Assembly (NCBI GenBank): GCA_030149995.1
Contig: JASLGV010000086.1
Coordinates: 1 to 5,863, forward strand
From: Pedobacter sp.
Lineage (GTDB): Bacteria; Bacteroidota; Bacteroidia; Sphingobacteriales; Sphingobacteriaceae
Length of the DNA: 5,863 nucleotides
Direction of reading: 5' to 3'
The translations under genes were made by a program, and so were the position numbers. Shown one piece after another: positions 5,691 to 5,863 of the stretch; positions within the stretch are counted from its first letter, which is position 1; each line of letters begins with the position of its first letter. The notes beneath the pieces were generated by a model that worked only from the letters and a program-made list of their open reading frames with translations, was not told the origin of the DNA and made no database searches.

Positions 5691-5863
5691 ATTTTTTATT
5701 ATTTATTTTAAAAATATATGTTAACAGATTGTTATTATTTAGAAAAATTAATGTATTGGGGAAATTTACAGATTAAACGGTCTTTTTAAGGCTAAAAATT
5801 CGTGTTTTTCCGTCATATCGCATTGTGCGGAATAAAAAACGGGGATTTAAATTAGCTTTAAAC
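5691..5863. other. AT-rich non-coding region upstream of the sigma gene
   Basis: No supported gene. The part nearest the sigma promoter (5691-5760) is very AT-rich, with several T and A tracts. Further out are a small inverted repeat CGCA-TTG-TGCG (5819-5829) and two copies of ACAGATT (5724-5730 and 5768-5774) 44 bases apart, both too short to interpret. The segment probably separates this locus from a neighbouring gene beyond the right edge. Confidence 0.5.

Noticed and set aside
5819..5829. CGCA-TTG-TGCG inverted repeat near the right edge
   Set aside because: The 4-bp stem and 3-base loop are too short, and it has no U-tract or neighbouring gene to support a function.

Overview
The window is a typical regulatory and uptake locus of the phylum Bacteroidota. 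All four protein genes lie on the minus strand. In transcription order (right to left) they are an ECF sigma factor (5666 to 5058), a FecR-type anti-sigma factor (4883 to 3732), a SusC/RagA TonB-dependent outer-membrane transporter (about 3530 to 174) and the first 47 codons of a SusD/RagB lipoprotein (142 to the window edge). Several traits point to the Sphingobacteriaceae (Pedobacter- or Mucilaginibacter-like): an STN-bearing SusC whose signal peptide ends in a VSAKTY-type motif, start codons without strong Shine-Dalgarno sequences, and a TAnnTTTG-type promoter element before the sigma gene. The genus is an inference.

Layout. 1-142: SusD-like lipoprotein, cut by the window edge. 143-173: short gap, consistent with susC-susD co-transcription. 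174-3530: SusC-like transporter with signal peptide, STN signalling domain, carboxypeptidase-regulatory-like domain, plug and barrel. 3531-3731: a 201-base non-coding gap with strong structure and repeats. 3732-4883: FecR with one membrane segment. 4884-5057: 174-base AT-rich gap. 5058-5666: ECF sigma factor with a hydrophobic C-terminal tail. 5667-5863: AT-rich upstream region with a good promoter match just before the sigma gene.

How the parts fit. In the FecA-FecR-FecI logic, ligand binding to SusC/SusD is passed by the periplasmic STN domain to the periplasmic part of FecR. FecR then frees or activates the ECF sigma factor at the inner membrane, and the sigma factor turns on susC-susD. 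The substrate cannot be read from this window because no glycoside hydrolase, peptidase or other degradative gene is included.

The most interesting part is the fecR-susC gap. On the plus strand, opposite the susC leader, there is a TAnnTTTG-type element (3530-3537). About 85 bases further on is a perfect 8-bp GC-rich hairpin followed by a U-rich stretch (3621-3660). Together they predict an antisense RNA of roughly 120 nt covering the susC translation-initiation region. This resembles, as I recall the literature, the cis-antisense RNAs (DonS group) reported at ECF/anti-sigma-controlled polysaccharide loci in Bacteroides fragilis. The same gap holds near-identical 13-base direct repeats and four regularly spaced TGGTT motifs. 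All of this is prediction from sequence; no expression data are available here.
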